Source: Bradyrhizobium cosmicum
Lineage (GTDB): Bacteria; Pseudomonadota; Alphaproteobacteria; Rhizobiales; Xanthobacteraceae
DNA: 64,000 bases
Direction: 5' to 3'
Assembly: GCF_007290395.2 (NCBI RefSeq)
Contig: NZ_CP041656.2
Location: 5,456,001-5,520,000, forward strand
A program made the position numbers and the translations under genes. Of the stretch, positions 37,217 to 46,362 are shown in pieces. The notes under the pieces were generated by a model. It ran no database searches and was not told the DNA's origin. It saw only the letters and a program-made list of their open reading frames with translations. Position 1 is the first letter of the stretch, and the number at the start of each line of letters is the position of its first letter.

Positions 37217-38815
37217 TCAATCGAACAGATTGGCGAGGCGCTGCTTCATCTGGTCGGCGATGTAGAGCGCGAGGGCCTGGATGGTGGACGTCGGGTTCAC
37301 GCCGCCCGAGGTGACGAAGATGCTGCCGTCGACGATGAAGAGGTTCTTCACGTCATGCGTGCGGCCCCATTCGTTCACGACGGAGCGTTCGGGGTCGGAG
37401 CCCATGCGCGCAGTGCCGAGCAGGTGCCAGCCGCCCCACGGGATCGGCGAGTTGATGCAGAGGTCGGTCGCGCCCGCCATTTCCAGGACCTCGCGGCCGC
37501 GCGCGAGCGCGTGGTCCATCATCTTCTGGCTGTTCTCGCTGATCGTGTAGTTGATCTTCGGCGCGGGAATGCCGTGGCTGTCCTTCAGCACCGGATCGAG
37601 CGTGACGCAATTGTGCTCCTCCGGCAAATCCTCGCAGATCGCGGAGAAGCCGAGCCGATGGCCGTTGAGCTTGCGGAACACGCGGTGATGATCGGCCCCC
37701 CACGGCAAAATGCCCTTCTGCTCGCTGACGACGGCCTCGAACACCGGCCCGGCGCCCCGCACGAACTGGACGCCGTAGCCGCGCACGAAGCCGCGCGACA
37801 GGTCCGTGTCGTACCACTCCTTGCTCCACAGGCAGGTCGGCGGCGCGCGGTTGCTGTCGGTCGGCTCCTTCACATAGCCGTAGATCTGTGCATAGGGATG
37901 GAACATCAGGTTCTTGCCGACGAGGCCCGACGAATTGGCGAGGCCATTCGGAAAGCGGCTCGACGCCGAGTTCAGCAACAGGCGCGGCGTGCCGACACCG
38001 TTGCAGGCGATGATGACGACATGCGCGGGCTGAAAATGCTCGACGCCGTCCTTATCGTAATAGACCACGCCGGTGGCCATGCCGTTCTCGTCGGTGGTGA
38101 TCTCGCGCACCCGGCAGTGGGTGCGCAGCTCGACGCCGGCGCGCACAGCTTGCGGCCAATAGGTGATGTCGGTGGAGGACTTTGCGCCTTGCGCACATGC
38201 CGGCGTGCAATGGCCGAGGTTGATGCAGCGCGCGCGGCCCTCGTAGTCCGTCGTCGCGACCGTTGTATCCGACGGCCACCAGTGCCAGCCGAGCTTGTTC
38301 ATGGCTTTGCCGAGGATGGCACCGGACAATCCGAGCGGCTGCTGCGGCATCGGCGGATGCGTCAGCGGCGACAGCGGGTCGCCCGACAGGCCTGACGTCC
38401 CCATGATGCGGTCGTTCTCTTCGAAGAACGGGGTCAGCGCGTCATAGTCGATCGGCCAGTCGTCGGCGACGCCATCGAGCGTCTTGACCTTGAAATCGGA
38501 CGGATGCAGCCGCGGCCAGTGCGCGGTGTACATCACGGTCGAGCCGCCGACGGCATTGTAGTTGACGACCTTGATCGGCGAATTGTCGTCGTTGATCGGA
38601 TAGTCCTCGGGCCGGCCGCGGATGTTCGGGCTGGTCGCCCACTCGCCGTAAAATTTGGCCTCCCAATCGCGGCCGGTGCTCGGATATTCCGCCGGGTTCA
38701 TCCAGCCGCCCTGCTCCAGGCAGAGAATGTGCATCTTGGTCTCCGCCAGCGACCACGCCACTGCAGCGCCTGAAGCGCCGGCGCCGATGATCAGGACGTC
38801 CACGGGGTCTTTCAT
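37217..38815 (-). CDS. GMC-family FAD-dependent alcohol/sugar dehydrogenase
   Basis: A 532-residue flavoprotein of the glucose-methanol-choline family. The FAD loop IIGAGASGAAVAW begins at residue 9, YNAVGGSTVMYTAH is the second flavin-contact segment, and the catalytic pair is His464 (GGWHLLGTARMG) and Asn507 (GGVNPTSTIQ). A cysteine-rich insert (ARCINLGHCTPACAQG) resembles that of membrane gluconate and sorbitol dehydrogenases. It would oxidise a sugar or polyol and pass electrons to a cytochrome or quinone. No signal peptide is visible. The downstream gene encodes its probable small partner. Confidence 0.9.
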   Translation of the reverse strand: MKDPVDVLIIGAGASGAAVAWSLAETKMHILCLEQGGWMNPAEYPSTGRDWEAKFYGEWATSPNIRGRPEDYPINDDNSPIKVVNYNAVGGSTVMYTAHWPRLHPSDFKVKTLDGVADDWPIDYDALTPFFEENDRIMGTSGLSGDPLSPLTHPPMPQQPLGLSGAILGKAMNKLGWHWWPSDTTVATTDYEGRARCINLGHCTPACAQGAKSSTDITYWPQAVRAGVELRTHCRVREITTDENGMATGVVYYDKDGVEHFQPAHVVIIACNGVGTPRLLLNSASSRFPNGLANSSGLVGKNLMFHPYAQIYGYVKEPTDSNRAPPTCLWSKEWYDTDLSRGFVRGYGVQFVRGAGPVFEAVVSEQKGILPWGADHHRVFRKLNGHRLGFSAICEDLPEEHNCVTLDPVLKDSHGIPAPKINYTISENSQKMMDHALARGREVLEMAGATDLCINSPIPWGGWHLLGTARMGSDPERSVVNEWGRTHDVKNLFIVDGSIFVTSGGVNPTSTIQALALYIADQMKQRLANLFD

Positions 38816-39019
38816 CGAAACATCGTCCTCCCGCCCTCGCCGCTTCCCGGGGCGATTCGGCCATCACGGCTCGCAAGGCTTCCGCAAACGATAGGATCAG
38901 AGCCACGGCTGAGTAAAGCCACCGGCGGGGAATGTCGCACTTCGCAGGGCGCAGACCATTGGTGTTGCGACGCCCGGATGCTAGGAACGAGGCGCAAGAA
39001 CCATCGATAGCGAGAAATT

Positions 39020-39808
39020 ATGCCCTTCGAGAATTCATTTGCCGCCATCCGCGCATTCGCGCTGGTTTTATTTCTCGCTCTGTCGGGATTTGCGGTGCTC
39101 TCGGGACCGGCTTCCGCCCTGACCGCGGCCGCGACCGTGCGGGATGCCAATTCCATCCAGCTCGGCGACGTCACCTACCGGCTGGACGGCGTCGACGCGC
39201 CCGAACTGGACCAGGTCTGCATCGACGATCACGCCGATCCCTGGACCTGCGGCATCGAGGCCCGCGACCAGCTGGCGAAGCTGATCAACAAGCGCTCCGT
39301 GCGCTGCGACGACGTCGGACCGGAGAAGAGCTTTGGCAAGCGGCATCGCGCCATCTGCACGGCCGAGGGCGACAAGGTCACCCTGAACGAGCAACTGATC
39401 AAGCTCGGCTACGCCATCGCCCGCGAGCCGATCAAGGCCAACGTCAAGCCGGCAGCCGCCGAAGCCAAGGCGGCATCGGCCGGCCTCTGGAAGGGCTGTT
39501 TTGTTGCACCGCAAGAATTCCGCATGGGCAAGAAGGACGGCGCGCTGCTCGGCGCGGCCTGCCGCCCAGACCGCGACAAGGAAATTCGCGCGGTCCTGTT
39601 TCCGGAAGAGCTGACCATGCCGCCAAGCTGCAGCATCAAGGGCAAGCTCGCGGTGCGCGCGCGCGTCACCGGCAATGTCGGCATCTATCACTTGAGGGGC
39701 TGCCCGAGCTATCCCGCGACCACCAAGCCGGACCGCTGGTTCTGCTCCGAGGACGACGCGCAGGCCGCGGGCTTCCGCAAGGCCTATAATTGCCGCCGGC
39801 CGAAATGA
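39020..39808 (+). CDS. Secreted thermonuclease-like protein
   Basis: A 262-residue exported protein with a signal peptide over about residues 10-34 (cut after ASA). Residues 37-160 resemble the staphylococcal-nuclease fold: [26 protein letters not shown] and the later [12 protein letters not shown] with [13 protein letters not shown]. Several active-site positions of true nucleases are altered or unclear, so activity is uncertain. The C-terminal part (about 190-262) with four cysteines and [22 protein letters not shown] looks like a separate small domain. It is a single gene, divergent from the GMC dehydrogenase. Confidence 0.8.
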   Translation: MPFENSFAAIRAFALVLFLALSGFAVLSGPASALTAAATVRDANSIQLGDVTYRLDGVDAPELDQVCIDDHADPWTCGIEARDQLAKLINKRSVRCDDVGPEKSFGKRHRAICTAEGDKVTLNEQLIKLGYAIAREPIKANVKPAAAEAKAASAGLWKGCFVAPQEFRMGKKDGALLGAACRPDRDKEIRAVLFPEELTMPPSCSIKGKLAVRARVTGNVGIYHLRGCPSYPATTKPDRWFCSEDDAQAAGFRKAYNCRRPK

Positions 39809-39984
39809 AGGAAACGTCAACCATCCGAGAGAGAGCCGAGACAGTATTGATCCGGAATTGATCTCTATCGGGAGTTGCGGCATTTCTAAGAGCGTGCGGT
39901 AGCGCCTTTTTCGCTATCGCCTCCTTGGCAGCAATCCGGCCTCGGTCCGATTGCTTTGCTCGGGCGTTTCCTCCCTAGACTTGG

Positions 39985-40020
39985 GCCGCTTGTCACAAAC
40001 AAGCGGCTCTTCTTTTTTGT
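39985..40020 (+). terminator. Rho-independent terminator
   Basis: Arms GCCGCTTGT (39985-39993) and ACAAGCGGC (39999-40007) pair perfectly around a 5-base loop, followed by TCTTCTTTTTT. It is 176 bases after the thermonuclease-like gene and 28 bases before the end of the convergent cyoD gene, and the T-run points to use by plus-strand transcripts. Confidence 0.8.
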
Positions 40021-40048
40021 ACAAGCCATTTCCGCATTCATGCTCGCA

Positions 40049-40438
40049 CTAGCGATGCATTTGCATGATCTGATCCATTGGCAGCATGTTCTGGTTGAGA
40101 TGCCCCATGATCCATACGGTGCCGCCGACCACCAGGAACACGACCAGAAGGCCGAACGCCAGAGCCAGCACATTGTTGGTATTGTCAGGCCCGGTCGTGA
40201 TGTGCAGGAAAAACACCAGGTGCACGCCCATCTGCGCGATCGCGAGCACGATCAATGCGACCGGGATGGACGGCTGCCAGACCAGATCTGTGCCGGCGAT
40301 GAAGAACGACGTCGCGGTGAGCAGCAGCGCCAAGCCGAGGCCGACGACATAGCCGAGAATACGCTGGCCGACGTTGTGCTGCTCTTCATCGCCCGGTGCG
40401 ATGTCATGGTCCGCCCTCACCTGCATATGATCGCTCAT
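40049..40438 (-). CDS. cyoD: Cytochrome o ubiquinol oxidase subunit IV
   Basis: A 129-residue three-helix accessory subunit of a bo3-type quinol oxidase. Characteristic parts are YVVGLGLALLLTATSFF, the second helix ending in QMGVHLVFFLHI and the C-terminal helix. The start at 40438 overlaps the cyoC stop by four bases (ATGA); a longer frame to 41173 is a shadow. It is the last gene of the cyoABCD operon; no cyoE (heme O synthase) follows. Confidence 0.92.
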   Translation of the reverse strand: MSDHMQVRADHDIAPGDEEQHNVGQRILGYVVGLGLALLLTATSFFIAGTDLVWQPSIPVALIVLAIAQMGVHLVFFLHITTGPDNTNNVLALAFGLLVVFLVVGGTVWIMGHLNQNMLPMDQIMQMHR

Positions 40439-41076
40439 GCGCCACTCCCCAGCAAATAGACGACGGAGAACACCCCGACCCAGACGATGTCGAGCGCGTG
40501 CCAGAACAGCGCAAAGCACATCATCCGGCGCAGCACGTCGGCACGAAAGCCCTTGGCGAAGACCTGCGCCATCATGGTGAGCAGCCAGAGCACGCCAGCC
40601 GAGACGTGCAGGCCGTGGCATCCGACCAGCGAAAAGAACGAGGTCAGGAACGCACTGCGCGACGGGCCATAGCCGCGCGCGACGAGGCCGGCGAATTCGC
40701 GGAACTCGATGGCGAGGAAAATTAACCCGAGCACGCAGGTCACGGTCATGCCGAGGTAGAACCAGAACCGGTTGCGCACATCGGCGGCAATGCTTGCCAT
40801 GCCGCAGGTGAAGCTCGACAACAGCAGGCACACGGTCTCGATCGCGACATTGCGCTGCTCGAAGATCTCCGAGCCCTTGGGGCCGCCCGCGGTCTGGTCG
40901 GCCAGCACCGCGTGAGCCGCGAAGAAGCAGGAAAACATCACGATGTCGGACAGCAGGAACACCCAGAAGCCGTAGGCGGTGACGGTCCGCTTTGGCGCCG
41001 GCCCCGGATGCTCGATGACGAGCCCGATGTGATGAGGATCGGAAGTCGCGCGGTCGGCGGCTACGGTCATCGACAT
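40435..41076 (-). CDS. cyoC: Cytochrome o ubiquinol oxidase subunit III
   Basis: A 213-residue five-helix subunit. It starts with the typical YGFWVFLLSDIVMFSCFFAAHAVL and contains CHGLHVSAGVLWLL and MMCFALFWHALDIVWVGVFSVVYLLG, standard for heme-copper oxidase subunit III of the quinol-oxidase type. It overlaps cyoB by one base (TGATG) and cyoD by four, so translation is coupled. Confidence 0.94.
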   Translation of the reverse strand: MSMTVAADRATSDPHHIGLVIEHPGPAPKRTVTAYGFWVFLLSDIVMFSCFFAAHAVLADQTAGGPKGSEIFEQRNVAIETVCLLLSSFTCGMASIAADVRNRFWFYLGMTVTCVLGLIFLAIEFREFAGLVARGYGPSRSAFLTSFFSLVGCHGLHVSAGVLWLLTMMAQVFAKGFRADVLRRMMCFALFWHALDIVWVGVFSVVYLLGSGA

Positions 41077-43073
41077 CAGACGGTTCCCGCCATGCTGACG
41101 AGGCTGTGCCGTTCCTCGAGATTGACGCGCTCGATCGCCGCGACCTCGTCGGCCGGAATGATGTATTCGTCATGGTCGCGCCAGGCGAATACGACGAAGG
41201 TCGCGAACGCGCCGATGCCGCCCAAAATCACCATCCACCAGATGTGCCAGATCAGCGCGAAGCCCATGATCGTGGCGAAGAACGCGCAGACGAAGCCGGT
41301 CGGCGAGTTCCTGGGCATCTCGATGTCGTGATATTCAGGCGGCGAGGAATCGAGCGATTGCTGCGCATGGGCCTTCATGTCCCAATAGGCATCCTCGCCG
41401 CGCACGTCGGGATGGAAAGCGAAATTGAACACCGGTGGCGGCGACGACGTCGCCCATTCCAGCGAGCGCCCGTCCCAGGGATCGCCGGTGCGGTCGCGCA
41501 GGGCCTCGCGGTTGCGAATGCTGACCACGAGTTGCACGATCTGACAGATCACCCCGATCGTCAGCACGGCCATGCCGGCCGCGGCAATGAGCATCCACGG
41601 CCGCCACGCCGCCACATCGTAATGCTGCATGCGCCTGGTCATACCGAGCATGCCGGCGACATAGAGCGGCACGAAGGTGACGTAGAAACCGAGAAACGTG
41701 AACCAGAACGCCGCCTTGCCCCAGCGCTCGTCGAGACGGAAACCGAACGCCTTCGGGAACCAGTATTCGAACCCGGCGAAGGCGCCGAACAGCACGCCGC
41801 CGATGATGACGTTGTGGAAATGCGCTACCAGGAACATGCTGTTGTGGAGCATGAAGTCGGCGGGCGGCACCGCGAGCAATACGCCCGTCAGTCCGCCGAT
41901 GATGAAGGTGACCATGAATCCGACCGCCCACAGCATCGGCGTCGTGAAGCGGACGCGGCCGCCGTACATCGTGAACAGCCAGTTGTAGATCTTCACACCC
42001 GTCGGCACGGCGATGATCATGCTGGCGATGCCGAAGATGGCGTTGACGTCCGGACCCGCGCCCATCGTGAAGAAATGATGCAGCCAGACCATAAAGGAGA
42101 TGACGCAGATCGCCATGGTCGCGAGCACCATGGAGCGGTAACCGAACAGCGCCTTGCCGGAGAAGGTCGAGACCACCTCGGAGAAGATGCCGAACGCAGG
42201 CAGCACGAGGATGTAGACCTCCGGATGCCCCCAAGCCCAGATCAGGTTCATGAACATCATGACGTTGCCGCCGGCCTCGTTGGTGAAGAAATGGAAGCCG
42301 AGATAGCGGTCGAGCAGCAGCATCGCGAGCGTGGCGGTGAGGATTGGAAACGCCGCGACGATCAGGAGGTTCGAAGCCAGCGTGGTCCAGCAGAACATCG
42401 GCATGCGCAGATAGTTCATGCCCCTGGTACGCAGCTTCAGCACCGTCGTGACGAGATTGATGCCGGCTACCAGCGTGCCGACGCCGGAGATCTGCAGCGA
42501 CCAGGCGTAATAGTCGACACCGACGCCCGGGGAATAGGACAGTTCCGACAGCGGCGGAAAGGCGAGCCAGCCGGTCCGCGCGAACTCGCCGATCACGAGC
42601 GAGAGATTGACCAGCAGCGCGCCGGTTGCGGTCAGCCAGAAGCCGACCGAATTGAGCGTCGGGAATGCGACGTCGCGCACGCCGAGCTGCAGCGGTACGA
42701 TCAGGTTCATCAATCCGATCACGAACGGCATCGCCACGAAGAAGATCATGATGGTGCCGTGGGCCGAGAAGATCTGATTGTAATGCTCCGGCGGGAGATA
42801 GCCCTGCGACTGGAAGGCCACCGCCTGCTGGATTCGCATCATGATGGCATCGCTGCCGCCGCGCAGCAGCATCACGGAGGCCAGCAGGATGTACATGACG
42901 CCGATCCGCTTGTGATCGACGCTGGTGATCCATTCCTGCCAGAGATAAGGCAGGTGCCCCTTCACCACGACCCATATCAGCACGGCGAGGATCGCGACCA
43001 GCACCACAGCGCCCGCGATCAGCGGAATCGGCTGATCGAACGGAATGGCCGACCAATCGAGCTTACCGAGCAT
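41076..43073 (-). CDS. cyoB: Cytochrome o ubiquinol oxidase subunit I
   Basis: A 665-residue catalytic subunit carrying the low-spin heme, the high-spin heme and CuB. Ligands are visible: His105 in FSAHGTI, the His-Tyr pair in WGHPEVYIL, the adjacent CuB histidines in WLHHFF, and the heme histidines in [10 protein letters not shown]. It reduces oxygen to water with electrons from ubiquinol and pumps protons. I chose ATG 43073, which overlaps the end of cyoA by 11 bases; the frame up to 43103 is not needed. The 734-residue open frame on the other strand here is a shadow. Confidence 0.95.
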   Translation of the reverse strand: MLGKLDWSAIPFDQPIPLIAGAVVLVAILAVLIWVVVKGHLPYLWQEWITSVDHKRIGVMYILLASVMLLRGGSDAIMMRIQQAVAFQSQGYLPPEHYNQIFSAHGTIMIFFVAMPFVIGLMNLIVPLQLGVRDVAFPTLNSVGFWLTATGALLVNLSLVIGEFARTGWLAFPPLSELSYSPGVGVDYYAWSLQISGVGTLVAGINLVTTVLKLRTRGMNYLRMPMFCWTTLASNLLIVAAFPILTATLAMLLLDRYLGFHFFTNEAGGNVMMFMNLIWAWGHPEVYILVLPAFGIFSEVVSTFSGKALFGYRSMVLATMAICVISFMVWLHHFFTMGAGPDVNAIFGIASMIIAVPTGVKIYNWLFTMYGGRVRFTTPMLWAVGFMVTFIIGGLTGVLLAVPPADFMLHNSMFLVAHFHNVIIGGVLFGAFAGFEYWFPKAFGFRLDERWGKAAFWFTFLGFYVTFVPLYVAGMLGMTRRMQHYDVAAWRPWMLIAAAGMAVLTIGVICQIVQLVVSIRNREALRDRTGDPWDGRSLEWATSSPPPVFNFAFHPDVRGEDAYWDMKAHAQQSLDSSPPEYHDIEMPRNSPTGFVCAFFATIMGFALIWHIWWMVILGGIGAFATFVVFAWRDHDEYIIPADEVAAIERVNLEERHSLVSMAGTV

Positions 43074-43896
43074 CGTGGCCTCCACTGCGCGGACGGCCCG
43101 CATCCGAGATCAGCTCGGGTCCGGGCCCGGGTGGAATGTGCTGGGTCGCGATCAGGTCGAACAGCCGGGGATCTTCGAGACGGTAACTCCGCCTCCCCTT
43201 CTCGATGCCCTGCTGCATCAGCTTCTTGTAGCTCTCCTCGTTCAGCACGGCGTCGGACTTCGCCGTCTCCGCCACCCAGTCCGGAAAGGCGAGCGGCGAG
43301 ATCACGTTGACGTCGAACATCATGTCGGGAAAGCCGTCGCCGGAGAAATGCGCCGACAGACCCTTGAGCTTGCCCTCGTTATCGGCGCGCAGGTTCAGCT
43401 TCGTCACCATGCCGTTCATCGTGTAGATCATGCTGCCGAGCTGCGGGATGAAGAACGTGTTCATCACGCTCGACGAGGTCAGCTGAAAATTCAGCTCGGC
43501 ACCGGCCGGCACCGTCAGTGTATTGACCGTGGCGATGCGCTGGTCCGGATAGATGAACAGCCATTTCCAGTCGAGCGAGACAGCCTGGATCCGCACCGGA
43601 CTTCCGGTGCCCGGCACGGGCGCTGCGGGATCGAGCTGATGCGAGCCGATCCAGGCGACGCCGCCGAGCAGGATCACGGTGAGCGCCGGGATCGCCCACA
43701 CCACCATCTCGACACGGCCGGAATAGACGAAGTCAGGCTGGTACCGCGCTTTCGGATTTGAGGCGCGAAACCAGAACGCAAACGCAAGGATCGCGATGAT
43801 GGTCGGCACCACGATCGCGAGCATGATGAAGACGGAGTCGACCAGGATGGTGCTGTTGGCGGCAGCCACCGGCCCTTGTGGATCGAGCAGATTCAT
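43063..43896 (-). CDS. cyoA: Cytochrome o ubiquinol oxidase subunit II
   Basis: A 277-residue two-helix subunit with a periplasmic cupredoxin-like domain (about 105-235). The CuA cysteines of cytochrome c oxidases are absent, as expected for a quinol oxidase, and the block [18 protein letters not shown] is typical of CyoA. The N-terminal region lacks the lipoprotein cysteine known from enterobacterial CyoA, so the protein is probably anchored by its helices only. ATG 43896 is preferred to a TTG two codons earlier. It is first in the operon; its promoter should lie in 43897-44128. Confidence 0.93.
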   Translation of the reverse strand: MNLLDPQGPVAAANSTILVDSVFIMLAIVVPTIIAILAFAFWFRASNPKARYQPDFVYSGRVEMVVWAIPALTVILLGGVAWIGSHQLDPAAPVPGTGSPVRIQAVSLDWKWLFIYPDQRIATVNTLTVPAGAELNFQLTSSSVMNTFFIPQLGSMIYTMNGMVTKLNLRADNEGKLKGLSAHFSGDGFPDMMFDVNVISPLAFPDWVAETAKSDAVLNEESYKKLMQQGIEKGRRSYRLEDPRLFDLIATQHIPPGPGPELISDAGRPRSGGHDAR

Positions 43897-44128
43897 CGGC
43901 AAGCCACTGGCGATTGGGAAACCCCGGACGCGAGTCTAGCGCGGAAAAGGTCCAACAACAAACGCGGCCGCACCAACACAGTACCGCACCACCTCAGGTC
44001 GGCCGAACGCCGTGCCGCGCTACGGCATGCATTTCCACGCGATGTCAATGACATCTGCGCGGGACCGCCGCCCTTCACCCCCCTGTGCAGCATGCTATCG
44101 TCGGCGAAAAGCAGCGGGATGAAATGAC

Positions 44129-44941
44129 ATGCGAGGCCCTGAGGACGATGCCGGCCTCGCCGGCAAGGTGGCGCTGATCAGCGGCGGCGGCGCCGCGGGC
44201 GATGGCATCGGCAACGGCCGCGCTGCAGCAATTCTGCTGGCCCGCGCCGGCGCATACGTGCTGGTGGCCGATCGCGACCTCAAGCTCGCCGAACGCACCG
44301 TGGAGATGATCACAGCCGAAGGCGGCACCGCCGCTGCCCATGGTGGCGACGTCACCAGCGAAGATGATTGCAAGAAGCTGGTCGAAGGGGCGCTTGATCG
44401 CTGGGGCCGGCTGGATTTCCTCGACAACAACGTCGGCATCGGCAGCCGCGGCAGCGTGGTCGACGAGGCGCCCGAGCAATATCGCCGCGTCATGCAGGTC
44501 AATGTCGAGACCATGTTCCTGCTCTCGAAGCACGCGATCCCCGCGATGATCAGAACGGCGAAGGGTGGCGCCATCGTCAACATCTCCTCGATCTCGGCAC
44601 TGCGGCCGCGCGGGCTCACGACCTACACGACCTCGAAGGCCGCGATCATCGGTCTGACCCGCGCGATGGCGGTCGATCACGGCCGCGACAATATCCGCGT
44701 CAACTGCATCTGCCCGGGACCGATTTACACGCCGATGGTCTATGCCCGCGGCATGAGCGAGCAGGCTCGCGCACAACGGGCCAGGGCGTCCGTTCTCAAG
44801 ACCGAAGGCACCGGCTGGGACGTCGGCCACGCCATCAAATTCCTGCTCAGCAACTTTGCCCGCTACATCACCGGCCAGGTGCTGGTGGTGGACGGCGGCG
44901 TCACGCTGCAAGCCCCCGAACGCGAGTCACAAGAACACTAG
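44129..44941 (+). CDS. SDR-family oxidoreductase
   Basis: A 270-residue short-chain dehydrogenase. It has an extended glycine loop (SGGGAAGDGIGNG), NNVG near residue 100, the catalytic Ser in NISSIS and the YTTSK catalytic motif near 170. The substrate is unknown. The next gene starts 13 bases after it and a second SDR gene with the same unusual loop form follows, so the three belong to one operon, probably a catabolic route for a ring or alcohol compound. It is divergent from cyoA. Confidence 0.88.
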   Translation: MRGPEDDAGLAGKVALISGGGAAGDGIGNGRAAAILLARAGAYVLVADRDLKLAERTVEMITAEGGTAAAHGGDVTSEDDCKKLVEGALDRWGRLDFLDNNVGIGSRGSVVDEAPEQYRRVMQVNVETMFLLSKHAIPAMIRTAKGGAIVNISSISALRPRGLTTYTTSKAAIIGLTRAMAVDHGRDNIRVNCICPGPIYTPMVYARGMSEQARAQRARASVLKTEGTGWDVGHAIKFLLSNFARYITGQVLVVDGGVTLQAPERESQEH

Positions 44942-44954
44942 AGGAAACACACCA

Positions 44955-45509
44955 ATGGCCCGCCTGCCTTATCTCGAGGCCGACCAGGTCGCGCCCGAAT
45001 ATCGCGACATGCTCAAGCGCAACACCAATCTGCACAAGCTGCTGGTCAACTCGCCGGAGATGGCGCGCGCCTTCAATGGCATCGGCGGCTACATCCGCTT
45101 CAAGAGCAAGCTCGACCCGCGCCTGCGCGAGCTTGCGATCCTCCAGGTCGGCTGGATGGAGAAGTCGGAATACGAATTCACGCATCACGTGAAGATCGGC
45201 AAGGAGTTCGGCGTCACCGACGAGGACATCGCCGGCCTGATGGCGGAGACCGACGGCAAGCCCTCTAAGCTGGAACCGCTGGCGAAGGCGATCCTGAAAG
45301 GCGCCCGCGAGATGGTGCGGGAACTGGCGATGTCGGATGCGACCTTCGCCGAGATCAGGCAGCACCTCTGCGACGAGCAGATGGTCGACCTGGTCCTGAC
45401 CATCGCCTTCTATTGCGGCGTGGTACGCGTGCTCGCCACCATGAAGATCGACAACGAGCCCTATTACAAAGAGGTACTCGAGCAGTACCCGATCCCGGGA
45501 GTGAACTGA
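44955..45509 (+). CDS. Carboxymuconolactone-decarboxylase-like (AhpD-fold) protein
   Basis: A 184-residue helical protein of the CMD/AhpD superfamily. It starts MARLPYLEADQVAPEYRDML and contains the helix pair RLRELAILQVGWMEKSEYEFTHH, typical of the family. The CxxC motif of AhpD is absent (EYEFTHH instead), so a peroxidase role is unlikely and a lactone- or acid-processing role is more probable. ATG 44955 follows GAGGAAA; the longer frame from 44856 overlaps the SDR gene. It is flanked closely by two SDR genes. Confidence 0.85.
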   Translation: MARLPYLEADQVAPEYRDMLKRNTNLHKLLVNSPEMARAFNGIGGYIRFKSKLDPRLRELAILQVGWMEKSEYEFTHHVKIGKEFGVTDEDIAGLMAETDGKPSKLEPLAKAILKGAREMVRELAMSDATFAEIRQHLCDEQMVDLVLTIAFYCGVVRVLATMKIDNEPYYKEVLEQYPIPGVN

Positions 45510-45510
45510 G

Positions 45511-46311
45511 ATGCGCTTGAAGGACAAGATTGCGATCGTCGTCGGCGCCGGCCAGAGCCCCGGCGAAGGCATGGGCAATGGCCGCGCCACCGCGCTCACC
45601 TTCGCGCGCGAGGGCGCCAAGGTGCTGTGCGTCGACCATCATCTGGAATCCGCGCAGGAGACCGCGGCCATGATCGCGGCCAAGCAAGGCACCGCCGTGG
45701 CCTTCAGGGCCGACGTCACGAAATCCGCAGACATCAAGGCAATGGTGGCGGAAGCGCAGGTGCGCTGGGGCCGTATCGACGTGCTGCACAACAATGTCGG
45801 CGTCAGCCTGTCCGGCGGCGACGCCGAGCTGCTGCAGATTACCGAAGAGGCGTTCGACCGGGTTGTCGCCATCAATCTGAAGAGCTGCATTCTTGCCGCG
45901 AAGGAAGTGATCCCGATCATGCGCGCGCAGACCAGCGGCGCCATCATCAACATCTCCTCGATGGCGGCGATCACCACCTACCCTTACGTCGCCTACAAGG
46001 CGACGAAGTCGGCGATGATCGCCTTTACCGAGCAACTCGCCTACCAGAACGCCGAATACGGCATCCGCGCCAACGTCATCCTGCCCGGCCTGATGAACAC
46101 CCCGATGGCGGTCGATACCCGCGCCCGCGAATGGCACAAGACCCGCGCCGAAGTCGAAGCCGAACGCGACAGCAAGGTACCGCTGCGGAAGAAGATGGGG
46201 ACAGGGTGGGACGTGGCCAACGCCGCGCTGTTCCTGGCGTCGGACGAGGCGAACTTCATCACGGGCGTAACGCTGCCGGTGGATGGCGGGGCGAGCGTGA
46301 GGCGGGGGTAG
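45511..46311 (+). CDS. SDR-family oxidoreductase
   Basis: A 266-residue short-chain dehydrogenase. The glycine loop is GAGQSPGEGMGNG, NNVG is near residue 93, the catalytic Ser is in NISSMA and the YKATK motif is near 158. It resembles the first SDR of the operon in its long glycine loop, and both carry NNVG where NNAG is usual, suggesting that they arose by duplication. It starts one base after the preceding stop codon, so translation is probably coupled. The substrate is unknown. Confidence 0.88.
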   Translation: MRLKDKIAIVVGAGQSPGEGMGNGRATALTFAREGAKVLCVDHHLESAQETAAMIAAKQGTAVAFRADVTKSADIKAMVAEAQVRWGRIDVLHNNVGVSLSGGDAELLQITEEAFDRVVAINLKSCILAAKEVIPIMRAQTSGAIINISSMAAITTYPYVAYKATKSAMIAFTEQLAYQNAEYGIRANVILPGLMNTPMAVDTRAREWHKTRAEVEAERDSKVPLRKKMGTGWDVANAALFLASDEANFITGVTLPVDGGASVRRG

Positions 46312-46316
46312 TTCTT

Positions 46317-46354
46317 TCTTCCGCCTCTCCCCGCTTGCGGGGAGAGGCGGAAGA
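46317..46354. repeat. Perfect 18-bp-arm palindrome between convergent genes
   Basis: Arms at 46317-46334 and 46337-46354 are perfect inverted copies with only TT between them. It lies between the convergent SDR and sorbosone dehydrogenase genes and could terminate transcripts from both sides. Its core CCGCTTGCGG also occurs in the hairpin at 13839-13864. Confidence 0.85.
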
Positions 46355-46362
46355 CGGCCCGC

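Noticed and set aside
41106..43310. 734-codon plus-strand open frame
   Set aside because: Antisense to cyoB and part of cyoA, no domain, highly charged shadow-type composition.
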